Of a DNA stretch of 64,000 nt, positions 43,116-53,200 are shown one piece after another. How positions within the stretch are numbered: position 1 is the stretch's first letter; the number at the start of each line of letters is the position of its first letter. Source of the DNA: Verrucomicrobiota bacterium (GTDB lineage Bacteria; Verrucomicrobiota; Kiritimatiellia; JAKQHR01); contig JAKQHR010000053.1 of the NCBI GenBank assembly GCA_029557905.1, forward strand, positions 1 through 64,000, given 5' to 3'. A program made the position numbers and the translations under genes. The notes under the pieces are model-generated. The model had not been told where the DNA came from. It worked only from the letters and a program-made list of their open reading frames with translations, and did not search any database.

Positions 43116-44421
43116 CCTCGCTCCAGTCATCAGGGGCGGCCGCATGGGGCGGTTCGCCGCGGATATAGGGTCTATACAGGTGAAGGATGCGTTCAGGCAC
43201 CCACGCTCTCACATGGAAGCCGTCCTCCTCGTACTTCTCATCGGCCATTCTGGCATTTGCGCGCAGGCCCGCAATCAGACGCGTCTGATCCAGCGGGATA
43301 CAGAGCTCGACCTCGGTGTGGCGGTGGCGCAGCGTGTCCGCAAGCTGCTCCTTCAGATGATCCAAACCCTCCCCTGTGCGCGCGGACACCATCACTGAAC
43401 CGGGAAGCAGTTTTGACAAGCGCCGAGCCTGCGCGAGTCCGCTTTCGCAGTCTATCTTGTTCAGGACAGCCACCACCGGCTTGTCGTCCGTGCCCATATC
43501 CCGGAGGACATCGTTAACCACGCCGATCTGCCGTTCGGCCAGCGGATGCGAGGCATCAATCACATGGATCAGGAGATCGGCATCCACCACCTCCTCAAGC
43601 GTGGCCTTGAAGGCCTCCACCAGATGATGCGGAAGCTTGCTGATGAATCCCACCGTATCCGTCAGAAGGGCCATCTGCTGATTGGGAAGTTCCACTCTCC
43701 GGGTTGTCGGGTCCAGCGTCACAAACAGCTGGTCATTGGTCACCACACTCGACCCGGTCAGGGCATTCAGCAGGGTTGATTTTCCTGCATTGGTGTAGCC
43801 CACGATGGAAACAGACGCCCAGCCGTGCCGGCGTCGGCCGCGCCGCAGTTCCGAGCGGTGCCGGCGCACCCCCTCCAGCTGATCCTTCAGCCGCTCGATC
43901 TGCTGACGGATCCGGCGGCGGTCCACCTCCATCTGCTGCTCCCCGGGGCCGCCGCGCACCCCGATGCCTCCGACCTGGCGCTCCAGATGCGTCCACATGC
44001 GGCGCAGCCGGGGAAGCTGATACTCCAGCCGCGCGAGATCCACCTGCAGGCGGCCCTCGTGCGTATCGGCGTGCATGGAGAAAATATCCAGAATGATCTG
44101 CGTGCGATCCAGCACGGGCAGGCCGATCAGCTCTTCAAGGTTGCGTGCCTGCGCGGGAGAGAGATCCTCATCGAAGACCACGCACCGGGCGCCATGGAGC
44201 TCAGCGAGACTCCGGATCTCTTCCGCTTTGCCTCGGCCGATGTAGTATCCGGGATCCGGTTTGGGCCGGCGGCAGATCAGCGTGTGAACCACCTCTGCCC
44301 CATCCGTTTCCACAAGCCGGGAAAGTTCATCCAGAGAGTCGCGGATTTCCCAGTCCCGGGCCTGGCCGATCGCCACCCCCGCCAGCAGGGCTTTCTCTTT
44401 ATTTATTTCCGTCTGCATCAT
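43102..44421 (-). CDS. hflX: GTPase HflX
   Basis: 439 residues: the HflX N-terminal domain (VVFDEDLSPAQARNLEELIG, RTQIILDIF), the linker GPGEQQMEVDRRRI, and the G domain with GYTNAGKSTLLNAL near 205, DTVGFISKLPH and NKID. HflX binds the 50S subunit and splits stalled or hibernating ribosomes. Two adjacent ATGs (44421, 44418) can start it. It follows miaA by 3 nt, an arrangement related to the miaA-hfq-hflX order of proteobacteria. Confidence 0.95.
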   Translation of the reverse strand: MMQTEINKEKALLAGVAIGQARDWEIRDSLDELSRLVETDGAEVVHTLICRRPKPDPGYYIGRGKAEEIRSLAELHGARCVVFDEDLSPAQARNLEELIGLPVLDRTQIILDIFSMHADTHEGRLQVDLARLEYQLPRLRRMWTHLERQVGGIGVRGGPGEQQMEVDRRRIRQQIERLKDQLEGVRRHRSELRRGRRRHGWASVSIVGYTNAGKSTLLNALTGSSVVTNDQLFVTLDPTTRRVELPNQQMALLTDTVGFISKLPHHLVEAFKATLEEVVDADLLIHVIDASHPLAERQIGVVNDVLRDMGTDDKPVVAVLNKIDCESGLAQARRLSKLLPGSVMVSARTGEGLDHLKEQLADTLRHRHTEVELCIPLDQTRLIAGLRANARMADEKYEEDGFHVRAWVPERILHLYRPYIRGEPPHAAAPDDWSEDEKG

Positions 44422-44424
44422 CGG

Positions 44425-45335
44425 TCACACATTCAGGCGCACCGGGTCCTGTTTCGCCCATGCGGCGCAAACCTGTTCGGCCGTTTCCCCGACAGTCATT
44501 CCGGGTTTCACTTCGATCCATTCCACTTCAGCCTGGTGACGGAACCACGTCATCTGCCGCTTGGCCAGCTGGCGGGTCCGAAGCACCGTTCGTTCTTTTG
44601 CTTCCGCAAGCGACATCTTCCCCGAGAGTACGGCCGCCGCTTCGGCATAGCCAATGGCCTGCGCGGCGGTTTCTGAAAACCGCGGATGCTGTTCCCTCAG
44701 CCGACGCACCTCTTCCATCAGTCCATTCTGGTACATCAAATCCACGCGCCGTGCGATTCTCTTTTCGAGCGCGCCCCTTTCCATATACAAGCCCGTAATT
44801 CTCACCGGCGGGAGCTCCGCCTTCGGAGGCGGCGCACCGCTGTGCGCGATTTCGATGGCGCGGATCAGGCGGCGCGGGTTCTCACGGTCCCTGACTGAAG
44901 CATACCAGTCAGGATGCTCGTTCAGAAGTTTCTGCCGCAGAGCCTCGAGACCCCTTTCTGCCGCCAGCGACTCCAGTTCCGCACGAAGGGCCGGATTGGG
45001 CTTCGCGCCGGCATCCAGCCCCTGCAGAAGGGCCTTGATATAGAGTCCGGTCCCGCCGGCCACGATAACGGGGGCTTTCGGGAGGCTGACGCGCACATGT
45101 TCCAGCCAGGCGCCGGCGCTGAACGACTCCGAGGGATCGGCCAGATCAATACCCAGATACGATACCGACGCCCGTTCTGCGGCAGACGGTTTAGCCGTTC
45201 CAATGTCCATGCCCCGGTACACCAGCATTGCATCGGCCGACAGGATCGCCAACCCTCGCCCGGCGGCAATCCGGTGCGCCACCGCTGTTTTCCCAACCGC
45301 TGTAGGTCCGGCCAGGAACCATCCGCTGTGTTCAT
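44425..45335 (-). CDS. miaA: tRNA dimethylallyltransferase, apparent frameshift at the start
   Basis: The body is a normal MiaA: P-loop GPTAVGKT, ILSADAMLVYRGMDIGTAK, AGGTGLYIKALLQG and the tRNA-contact region RQLAKRQMTWFRH. MiaA adds dimethylallyl to A37 of tRNAs reading UNN codons. However, the frame encoding the P-loop has no ATG, GTG or TTG between its upstream stop (45351-45349) and the P-loop; the first in-frame standard codon is GTG 45282, inside the motif region. An ATG at 45335 overlaps the lspA stop as ATGA, like other gene pairs here, but is one frame off. A 1-nt deletion (real or sequencing) or an AUC start at 45345 would explain this. Coordinates assume the ATG. Confidence 0.8.
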
Positions 45336-45790
45336 GTTCGGGGATGCTTCACCTGCCATGTCGAGGTTATCAGATAAATGCCCACCCCCATGCAGATTGC
45401 CATGTCGGCAATATTGAAGGCGGGCCAGTGCCATTCCCTGATATAGAAGTCCAGGAAATCAGTCACCCACCCCAGCCGGAGACGGTCCAGCAGATTACCC
45501 AGAATTCCGCCCGCCATCAGGCCCAGAGCGATACGATGATCAAGTGTGCTGCTGAGAAAAGCCTTCCGGAAAAGGATCATCAGGGCCAGCATCACGACCG
45601 AAAAGATGATGAGAAAGGCATTTTGCCCGCCGAGCATGCCCCACGCCGCGCCGGTGTTGCGCAAATAGGTCAGGTCCATGAATCCGGGGATGACCGTGCG
45701 CGATTCGGCCAGGACATATTCTGTGCGAATAATGTATTTTGTGATCTGGTCGGCCGCAGTGATGAATAAAGCAATCAGCAGGGCAAGCAT
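45332..45790 (-). CDS. lspA: Lipoprotein signal peptidase (signal peptidase II)
   Basis: 152 residues with four membrane helices and the two catalytic aspartates of LspA in GNLLDRLR and NIADMAI; RNTGAAWGM is the conserved NxGAA-type block. It cleaves the signal peptides of prolipoproteins such as the SGNH and serine-hydrolase lipoproteins in this window. GGAG precedes the ATG. It lies 14 nt after the DksA-like gene, in the order ileS, dksA-like, lspA. Confidence 0.94.
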   Translation of the reverse strand: MLALLIALFITAADQITKYIIRTEYVLAESRTVIPGFMDLTYLRNTGAAWGMLGGQNAFLIIFSVVMLALMILFRKAFLSSTLDHRIALGLMAGGILGNLLDRLRLGWVTDFLDFYIREWHWPAFNIADMAICMGVGIYLITSTWQVKHPRT

Positions 45791-45804
45791 TCCGGCTCCG
45801 GAAA

Positions 45805-46554
45805 CTACTTCATGTCCACAGGAGGCCCAAGCGGACGATACTTCGTGTGCACTTTCTCATAGATCGCCTTGCACTTGATGCAGCGGCGGGCGAACGGCAG
45901 CGCCAGCAGGCGTTCCTGGCCGATGGCGCATCCGCAGTCTTCGCAAACGCCGTAGGAGCCTTCATTCAGGCGCTGGAGCGCCTCGTCTATTTCATAGATC
46001 ACATCCTGCTCCCCGCTCAGCTGGCTCAAGGCGAACTCGCGGTCAAAGTTGTCGGTGCCCTGATCGGCCATGTGGAGGCTGTAGTTGGAAAGATCACCGG
46101 CGGAATCACGCGGCGAACGGGTCAGGTTGTCGCCGGCAAGAAAATTGATCCCGTCCACCACCCGGTCGCGCAGCTCATGCAGGCGCTGACGGAAGATTTT
46201 GATCTGCTTGGCTGTGAATTTCACCTTCACCGTGACCAGAGGCTTCTTCACTTCAGGCTTTTTCGCCGGTTTTGAGGCGGCGGCTTTTTTCGCAGCCGGC
46301 TTTTTGGCCGCGGGCTTCCGGGCCGCTTTTTTCACGGCGGCTTTCTTCGCAGGCTTCTTTGCCGCTTTCCGGGCAACCTTCTTCACAGGCTTTTTCACTG
46401 CGGATTTCCTGACGGGTTTCTTTGCCACAGACTTCTTCACGGGCTTCCGGGCGGCGGGCTTCCGGGCCGCTTTTTTCACGGCGGCTTTCTTCGCAGGCTT
46501 CTTTGCCGAAACCGCTTTCTTTTTCACGGCTTTTTTTGCTTTTTTCGCGCTCAT
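45805..46554 (-). CDS. DksA/TraR-family zinc finger protein with histone H1-like Lys/Ala/Pro tail
   Basis: 249 residues in two parts. Residues 1-105 consist almost wholly of Lys, Ala, Pro, Arg and Val in KKPAKKA/KKAARKPA repeats, like histone H1 tails. Residues 110-249 are a DksA/TraR protein: an initial coiled-coil helix (QIKIFRQRLHELRDRV), the ALQRLNEGSYGVCEDCGCAI block and C-x2-C pairs near 200 and 225 forming a zinc finger. DksA proteins modulate RNA polymerase in the secondary channel; the tail probably binds DNA or RNA. It has a GAGGTG ribosome-binding site and a candidate promoter upstream. Confidence 0.85.
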   Translation of the reverse strand: MSAKKAKKAVKKKAVSAKKPAKKAAVKKAARKPAARKPVKKSVAKKPVRKSAVKKPVKKVARKAAKKPAKKAAVKKAARKPAAKKPAAKKAAASKPAKKPEVKKPLVTVKVKFTAKQIKIFRQRLHELRDRVVDGINFLAGDNLTRSPRDSAGDLSNYSLHMADQGTDNFDREFALSQLSGEQDVIYEIDEALQRLNEGSYGVCEDCGCAIGQERLLALPFARRCIKCKAIYEKVHTKYRPLGPPVDMK

Positions 46555-46619
46555 TTCAACACCTCAATATCCGGTTGTTCGCAGTCGCCACACTGGTTTC
46601 TGCCCATCAGGAGTGGCAG

Positions 46620-46648
46620 TGTCTATCACAGCCCTTATCCCCTGTCAA
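46620..46648 (-). promoter_or_regulatory. Candidate sigma-70 promoter of the DksA-like gene
   Basis: On the minus strand a perfect TTGACA (46648-46643) is followed after 17 nt by TAGACA (46625-46620), in the short gap after ileS. The -10 element is weak. Confidence 0.5.
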
Positions 46649-46650
46649 CT

Positions 46651-49600
46651 TCATGATTTTACTATTTCCACTTTAATGCTGCAAGCATGTCCGTTCAGGT
46701 CCGCAGCCTCGCTTCCTTCGTCGGTTTCGCCCGCATAAACAAGGTCCAGAGCGAGTGTTTCACTGCGGATATATTCGCCATGTTCATCCAGGGCCTCCCG
46801 CAGCGCCTCGTCTCCCGTGAAGCGGAGCCTGATCCTCTGCGTGACATCCATATCCATCGTGCGGCGCATGTTCTGCACCCGATTCACGAACTCCCGGGCA
46901 AGCCCTTCCCGCACCAGTTCTTCGGACAGCCCGGTCTCCAGAGCGACCACCAGTTCCCTCTCGGAGGCCACCACCATGTCCGGATGCGGTATGCGCTCGA
47001 TGATCAGGTCCGTCAGCCCCAGCTCAAGTTTCTGGCCCGCGATTTCCACGGCCGCAGTTCCCCTGCCTTCAATAACGGATTCCAGTTCGTGCTGCGATAT
47101 TTTCTGTATCGCAGCGGCGGCCTGCTTGACCGCTGGACCCAGCCGCGGCCCCAGGTTCCTGAAGTTGGGTTTCGCCTTCAGCGTCACCAGATCGGCTTCA
47201 TGCCCGCTGAACCAGATGTTCTTCACATTCAGTTCTTCCGCAATGATATCCTTCAGTTCCTGAATCTGCTCCAGAAGAGACGCATCGCGACTGATCACAT
47301 GAATGGCCGGCAGCGGCTGGCGGACCTTCAGGTCGTGCGCCGAGCGGAGCTGGCGGCCCAGCACCACCACGCTCATGACGGCGGCCATCTGCTTCTCCAG
47401 CGACTCGTCACGGTTCTCCCCGCTGCTCTGCGGGAAATCGCAGAGGTGCACGGACTCCGGCATGTCATCTGTCCGCAGATTGCGGTAGATCGTCTCGCTG
47501 ATGAACGGAATGAAGGGCGCGGCCACCTTGCTGAGCTGCAGCAGCACGGTATAGAGCGTCCGGTACGCCATCGCCTTGTCCTCGTCATCCGTGGATTTCC
47601 AGAACCGGCGGCGGCTGCGGCGGATGTACCAGTTGGTAAGGTCCTCGATGAACGCCACAAACGGGCGAACGGCCTGCTGCAGGTCATAGACATCCATCGC
47701 GCCGGTCACCTCGCTGATCAAATGATCCAGCGAGCTGAGAATCCAGCGGTCCAGCAGGTGCGCGTTCCCGGCAAGAGCCCTGCCGTTGGAGTCAGAAGGC
47801 TTCCATCCATCCACGCGAGCATAGGTCACAAAGAAGCTGTAGGCGTTCCAGAGCGGAATCAGCAGATGCCGCAGCGCATCCTTGACGCCTTCTTCCGAAA
47901 AGCGCAGATCTTCCGCCCGGACCACCGGTGAATGAATCATGTAAAGCCTGAGAGCATCCGCACCATAGGTGTTCAGAATGTGCACCGGATCGGGATAATT
48001 CTTGAGCCGCTTGCTCATCTTGCGGCCGTCCTCCGCGAGGATGAGACCGTTGACCACCACATTGCGGTAGCAGCTCTTCTTGAAGATTGCCGTCGAGAGA
48101 ATCAGCAGCGTGTAGAACCATCCGCGCGTCTGGTCCAGCCCCTCGGCGATGAAATGCGCCGGGAAGAATTTCTTCAGCTCGTCCTTGCGCTCGAAGGGAT
48201 AATGCTGCTGGGCATACGGCATGGACCCCGACTCGAACCAGCAGTCCAGCACTTCCGGCGTCCGGCGGTAGGTTTTGCCGTCTTTCACGAAGGTGATCTG
48301 GTCCACGATGTGCTTGTGGAGATCATTCACCTTTTCCCCTGAAAGTTTTTCCAGTTCCGCGATGGAGCCCACGCAGATCATGTCCGCCCCGTCCTCTGAA
48401 ATCCAGATCGGCAGACAGGATCCCCAGAAGCGGTTGCGGCTGATGTTCCAATCCTTGGCGTCCTGCAGCCAGTTGCCGAAGCGCTTGCTTCCGACATAGC
48501 CGGGTACCCAGTGGATCGTCTCGTTGTTGGCGACCAGCTGGTCGCGCAGATCCTCCACCTTCACATACCACGCATCAATCGCGCGGTAAATCAGCGGAGT
48601 GTCCGTGCGGTCGCAGAACGGATAGCTGTGCACGATTGTGCTCTGATGAACCAGCTTCTTCTCGTCTTTCAGGCGGCGGATGATCAGCTTGTCGGCATCC
48701 TTGCAGAACATGCCCGCATATTCCGTGACCGGCTCCGTGAAGTTGCAGGACTCGTCCAGCGGGTCGGCCAGCTCAATGCCTTCTGCGCGGCAGACGCGGA
48801 AGTCGTCTTCGCCGTAGGCCGGAGCCAGATGCACAATGCCCGTGCCGTCCTCGGTGCTGACAAAGGCATCGTTCAGGACACGGAAGGCATTTTTCTGATC
48901 CGCAAAATACGGGAACATCGGCTCATAGGTCCAGCCCTTCAGATCCCTGCCCTTGAAGGTCTTCAGCACTTCATAGGCTTCTTCCTTCTTGTAGTACGCG
49001 CCCAGCCGCGCCTGTGCCAGGACATACACGCTTCCGTCCTCGCGGTCGCGCACGGCCGCATAGTCAATGTCCGGCCCTGCGCAGATGGCCAGGTTTCCGG
49101 GAAGCGTCCACGGGGTTGTCGTCCAGATCAGCGCAAAGGCATTCAGCCCGTCCAGCGCGCCGCCCGTGTTATTGAGCCGAAGCCGCACGGTGATCGCCGG
49201 ATCCTGCACGTCCTGATAGTTGCTCCCCGCCTCGAAGTTGGAGAGCGGCGTGGTCAGCTTCCAGCTGTAGGGCATGATGCGGTAGGATTTGTAAATGCGG
49301 CCCTGATCCCAGAGCTGCTTGAAGACCCACCAGATGGTCTCCATGTAGGATACATCCATCGTCTTGTAGTCGTTGTCGAAATCCACCCAGCGGCCCATGC
49401 GCGTGACGGTCTTGCGCCACTCCTCGACATAGCGCTGCACCATCGAGCGGCAGGTCTCGTTGAACACATCAATGCCCGCGGAGCGAATGTCCGCCGGACC
49501 CTTCAGGCCCAGTTTCTCCTGGGCAAGAGCCTCAATCGGAAGCCCGTGGCAGTCCCATCCGAACCGGCGTTCGACATAATGCCCTCGCATCGTCTGGTAG

Positions 49601-49809
49601 CGCGGCACAATGTCTTTGATGATTCCGGCCAGCAGGTGCCCGTAATGCGGCAGGCCCGTCGCGAACGGAGGCCCGTCGTAAAAAACGTACTCCTCGCATC
49701 CCTTGCGCTGCGCCAGCGACTTCTCGAATGTCTTCTCCGCTTCCCAAAATGCGAGCACGCCCTGCTCCATCTCCGGGAAGCTCATCTTGTTGGATACCGG
49801 TTCCAGCAT
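46651..49809 (-). CDS. ileS: Isoleucyl-tRNA synthetase, IleRS2-like
   Basis: 1052 residues, complete class I synthetase. The HIGH motif reads HYGH in GLPHYGHLLAG near residue 56; the KMSKR loop is intact in DGRKMSKRLKNYPDP near 596; the editing domain lies between. HYGH-type active sites and the absence of a C-terminal zinc-binding Cys cluster fit the eukaryote-like type 2 IleRS, a class noted for low sensitivity to mupirocin. It charges tRNA-Ile. The ATG 49809 has a GGAG ribosome-binding site. No T-box is seen upstream. Confidence 0.95.
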   Translation of the reverse strand: MLEPVSNKMSFPEMEQGVLAFWEAEKTFEKSLAQRKGCEEYVFYDGPPFATGLPHYGHLLAGIIKDIVPRYQTMRGHYVERRFGWDCHGLPIEALAQEKLGLKGPADIRSAGIDVFNETCRSMVQRYVEEWRKTVTRMGRWVDFDNDYKTMDVSYMETIWWVFKQLWDQGRIYKSYRIMPYSWKLTTPLSNFEAGSNYQDVQDPAITVRLRLNNTGGALDGLNAFALIWTTTPWTLPGNLAICAGPDIDYAAVRDREDGSVYVLAQARLGAYYKKEEAYEVLKTFKGRDLKGWTYEPMFPYFADQKNAFRVLNDAFVSTEDGTGIVHLAPAYGEDDFRVCRAEGIELADPLDESCNFTEPVTEYAGMFCKDADKLIIRRLKDEKKLVHQSTIVHSYPFCDRTDTPLIYRAIDAWYVKVEDLRDQLVANNETIHWVPGYVGSKRFGNWLQDAKDWNISRNRFWGSCLPIWISEDGADMICVGSIAELEKLSGEKVNDLHKHIVDQITFVKDGKTYRRTPEVLDCWFESGSMPYAQQHYPFERKDELKKFFPAHFIAEGLDQTRGWFYTLLILSTAIFKKSCYRNVVVNGLILAEDGRKMSKRLKNYPDPVHILNTYGADALRLYMIHSPVVRAEDLRFSEEGVKDALRHLLIPLWNAYSFFVTYARVDGWKPSDSNGRALAGNAHLLDRWILSSLDHLISEVTGAMDVYDLQQAVRPFVAFIEDLTNWYIRRSRRRFWKSTDDEDKAMAYRTLYTVLLQLSKVAAPFIPFISETIYRNLRTDDMPESVHLCDFPQSSGENRDESLEKQMAAVMSVVVLGRQLRSAHDLKVRQPLPAIHVISRDASLLEQIQELKDIIAEELNVKNIWFSGHEADLVTLKAKPNFRNLGPRLGPAVKQAAAAIQKISQHELESVIEGRGTAAVEIAGQKLELGLTDLIIERIPHPDMVVASERELVVALETGLSEELVREGLAREFVNRVQNMRRTMDMDVTQRIRLRFTGDEALREALDEHGEYIRSETLALDLVYAGETDEGSEAADLNGHACSIKVEIVKS

Positions 49810-50278
49810 CGTCTCCGCTCCGTTTCTCTCACAAACAAAAACGCGCTAGAGTATGCGGCCCGCCCCGCGGAAATCAAGTGGATACCGAGATGAATCCATG
49901 GGACGTCTGGCTTGTCTGCTTCCGGATGCGCCCCCGGCGGGTGTACCCCATCCTTATTGCCCCCGGCGGGCTGGTCCCGCCGGAGCGAAAGATCAGGCAC
50001 AATACGGCGGAACCCGCAGACCTTTCCTCACCCGCGACACAAGGTCGCGGGGGTCGGCACAAACAACACCCCCCCCCGCTGCTGGAGGGACGGGCTCTGT
50101 TCGCCCGACGAAGCCTCTGGGCGAAGTCGGGTCCCGTCCCCATTCCCATCGCATTCTTTTTCCGGCCAGCTCAGAGGCCGGCTTCTGCTTTTGAGCCTTT
50201 TTTTTGAAGTTTTCAGGCCCCTTTTCAGGCAGCACAAAATCCAGACGGCGCGATTTTATCGGCCGGCAGATCAGCCCG
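49810..50278. other. Noncoding spacer with four GC-rich hairpins
   Basis: No plausible gene. Four perfect-stem inverted repeats occur in series: 49963-49983 (8-bp stem, 5-nt loop), 50031-50051 (8-bp stem, 5-nt loop), 50087-50140 (8-bp outer stem GGGACGGG/CCCGTCCC with an inner 7-bp stem TTCGCCC/GGGCGAA) and 50162-50181 (6-bp stem). A run of nine C lies at 50069-50077. It could hold a structured RNA, a terminator for the large gene downstream on the minus strand, or degenerate repeats. Confidence 0.5.
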
Positions 50279-53200
50279 TCATGGTGTCAGTCCGGCCTCG
50301 ATTTTGTAGAAGGCGGAATTCTGCACGTCCAGGACCGCGTCGGTGAAAACATTGACCGGTGGTGTTGCAAAAACACCCGAACCAATCACCTGGTAGGCAT
50401 CCAGCAGGTTGGTGGTCCCCCACACCCGGTAATATCTGCCGCTTTCTCCCGGCCATTGGATCGTCCTGCCGATTCCAAATGCATTGGTCAGGGCGGATAT
50501 TCTCAGATAGGAAGCGGGATCTTCCGGATCCGTGCCGGCCGTGTATTCGTCATGGTTGTCATAGGTGTCCCCGTCGGAGTCAATCCCGGCATCCGGCGCA
50601 AACAGACAATCCAGGGTGGCGGGGAACATCTGTTCCCAGACGTCGGGAATGCCGTCCCCATCGGTATCCATCGCGGCCGCCGGCGGCAGCAGAACGGCGA
50701 CGACCTTCCAGTTGAAAGCGGCCGGCGCGACCAGTGTTTTGACAAAGAACTCGATGTTGGTCACCAGCACACACTCACCCGGGTCGAGAATGCCGTCGCC
50801 CGCTCCGGCTTTAATCTGCGCCGTGATATCCGCATACGGCCATTTCGTGAGCACATTCGTTCCAGACGGATGCATCAATCTGTATGCCGCGGTGGCCTGA
50901 ACACAAAAATGGAAAGGCTCCGCCATCCGCACTCCATTGGTCTGGTTGTTGCAAATCCTGATGCTGGCCAGAAGTGTGCCGGACAGCCGGTTGGTCTGCC
51001 ACGATTCAATAACCGCTGCGGCGCCAGCCGCCTGCTGCGCAAACACCGCGGTAACAATTGAATTGGATACCAGAACCACCGTTGTGGTGGATGCCAGCGG
51101 ACTGGCCACAGCCCCGCCGCCAATCTGATCCCAGCGCACGAAAGCGTAACCGGAATTGGTCCGGGCCTGGATGGCCACAGGATCGCCGGCATCCACGGTC
51201 AGGGTCCCGGCCGCGGGGACGGTTGTCCCTCCGCTTCCGGGCTGGCACACAATGGTCAGCAGAGGCCGCGTCATGCATCCTTTGACATTCGACCAGTCGC
51301 TCAGCCCGGCATCGTTTTCAGCGCGGATGCGATAATGATACGTCACGCCGGAAGTCAGCCCGGTCACCACAATGGAATTTGCGATACCGGCTGGACGGCC
51401 CCCATAACCCGGCACAAAGGATGCAAAACCGGCATCTTCGGATACATCAACCCAATAGGTCCATGCACCAGCCGTCAACTGCCAGTTGGCCTGGAAACTG
51501 TCAGGATTGTGATCTGACGCATCCTCAGCCACCGGCGCGGCGGGACGCATGAGCACCCACGCCTCAGCCGTATAGCCGGTGCCGGCTGTATTGACCGCAT
51601 AGGCGCGATAGAAGTTTGTGAGGCCGGCGCTCAATCCGCTGACCTGCTGCGTCCAGGTCCCGGCGCCAAAGTCTCCAAGTTCCTCTGCGCGGCTGGCCGA
51701 AACAGGATCAAAACCCGGAGCGGGGCTCCAAACAATTCCGCGCTGGAAAGCGTTGGCCCCGTACACATTTTCTATGGTCGCGCCCATCAGCGCGCCGGTC
51801 ACCGCCGCGCCGAGATGGAACGGTCCGGAAACCAGCGGACTCAGAGGATACACCAGGAAACTGTTCGTGACCGCGGCGGGCAGATAATTCGTGCTGCCCT
51901 CCTGTGACGCAGCGATGCTGACCAGACCGGTTCCCATGAAACTCAGATTGGTTCCGCCGGAGAGGACCGCCGGGCCGGATGCCGCAAAACTCACCGGCAG
52001 CCCGCTCGATGCGGTTCCCGCAAGCTCCAGCGTGCTGGTGATGGCCTGGTCTGCAATCGCCGCAAACCCGATTCCCTGCGTTGCGCACGCAATGACCAGC
52101 CAGTTCGTATCGCTCCCGCGGTACAACGAATCCTCAATCACCGCCTCAACCCGCGAGGTTCCCGCATTCACCGGCGGCATCATCAGGGGCGGATAGGTCA
52201 CCACCACATTCAAGCCCGGCGGGATCGTGCTCACCGTGGCCGTCTTTTCAGTTCCGTCATACACATAGCAAAGGTTCGTGAACACAATTTGCGCAGGAAC
52301 CCGATCCACCTCAAATGTCACGCTTGTTGCCGCCGGATTCCAGTCGGCATTTCCGGCCTGCGACGCACTCAGAACCACCGTGCCCAGATTTGTAAAAGCC
52401 ACCTGGTTCAGGTTTGTGCCGGTGAACACCGCCGGGCCGGACACCACGCCGTAAATCACGGGCAGACCGGAAGAACTGTCCGCACTGAGGTCCACGATAT
52501 TCGTCGCGCTCTGGGTGCCCGGATTAGGGAAATTGATCGTTTGCGATGCCCTGGCCGCGTTTACAACGGCTTCGATCCAGGCCTCGTTCCAATTTGCGTC
52601 ACCTGCCCTCGTCGCGCGCACCGTCACGCTCCCGGTGCCGGTCCGCATCCAAAGGTTCGTTTCACCGGCGATCTCCGCCGCGCCGGATTCCACCGTGTAG
52701 GTCCAGCCGCCCGACGACTGTCCGCCGCCCGCAGCCAGCCCGTTTGTTGTATTGAAGGTTTGCGGCGTGGCCGGGGTGAAGGTCAGATCGTGCTGATCCT
52801 TCTTCAGCGAAGCGCCTGCCAGATTGATCCGGTACGGCGTCGTTGTGCTGTCGTTCACGAGCCAGAGCGCCGCGCTGTGCACCCCAACGGTTGTCGGCGC
52901 ATAAACGATTGAGAACCCCGCTGCCCCGCCCGGCTGAATACCGGCCGGCATATTGCAGGCCGCAAAGAAAGCCGCGCCTGCGCCGCTGGTGGTCACGCTT
53001 GAAATATATAAACTTGCAGCCCCGCTGTTTGTGATCTCAAACCAGTTCGTTGCCGCATCGAAAACCAGTTGACTGCCGAAGTCTGTGCCCGCGGACAGGG
53101 CGGCCGCATCTCCGCTGCCTACCACCTCGCCCCCGGCGCCCAGAACCGTCATCTCCGGAACGGCATACGTGAAGGCATTGGACAAGACCGTTTCACCGAA

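Noticed and set aside
46260-46540. Repetitive DNA that could be mistaken for a satellite or mobile repeat
   Set aside because: It encodes the Lys/Ala/Pro tail of the DksA-like protein in frame.
46687-47931. Plus-strand open frame of 414 codons opposite ileS
   Set aside because: Antisense shadow of a complete IleRS; composition is His/Arg/Gln-rich and no start signal or family motif is present.
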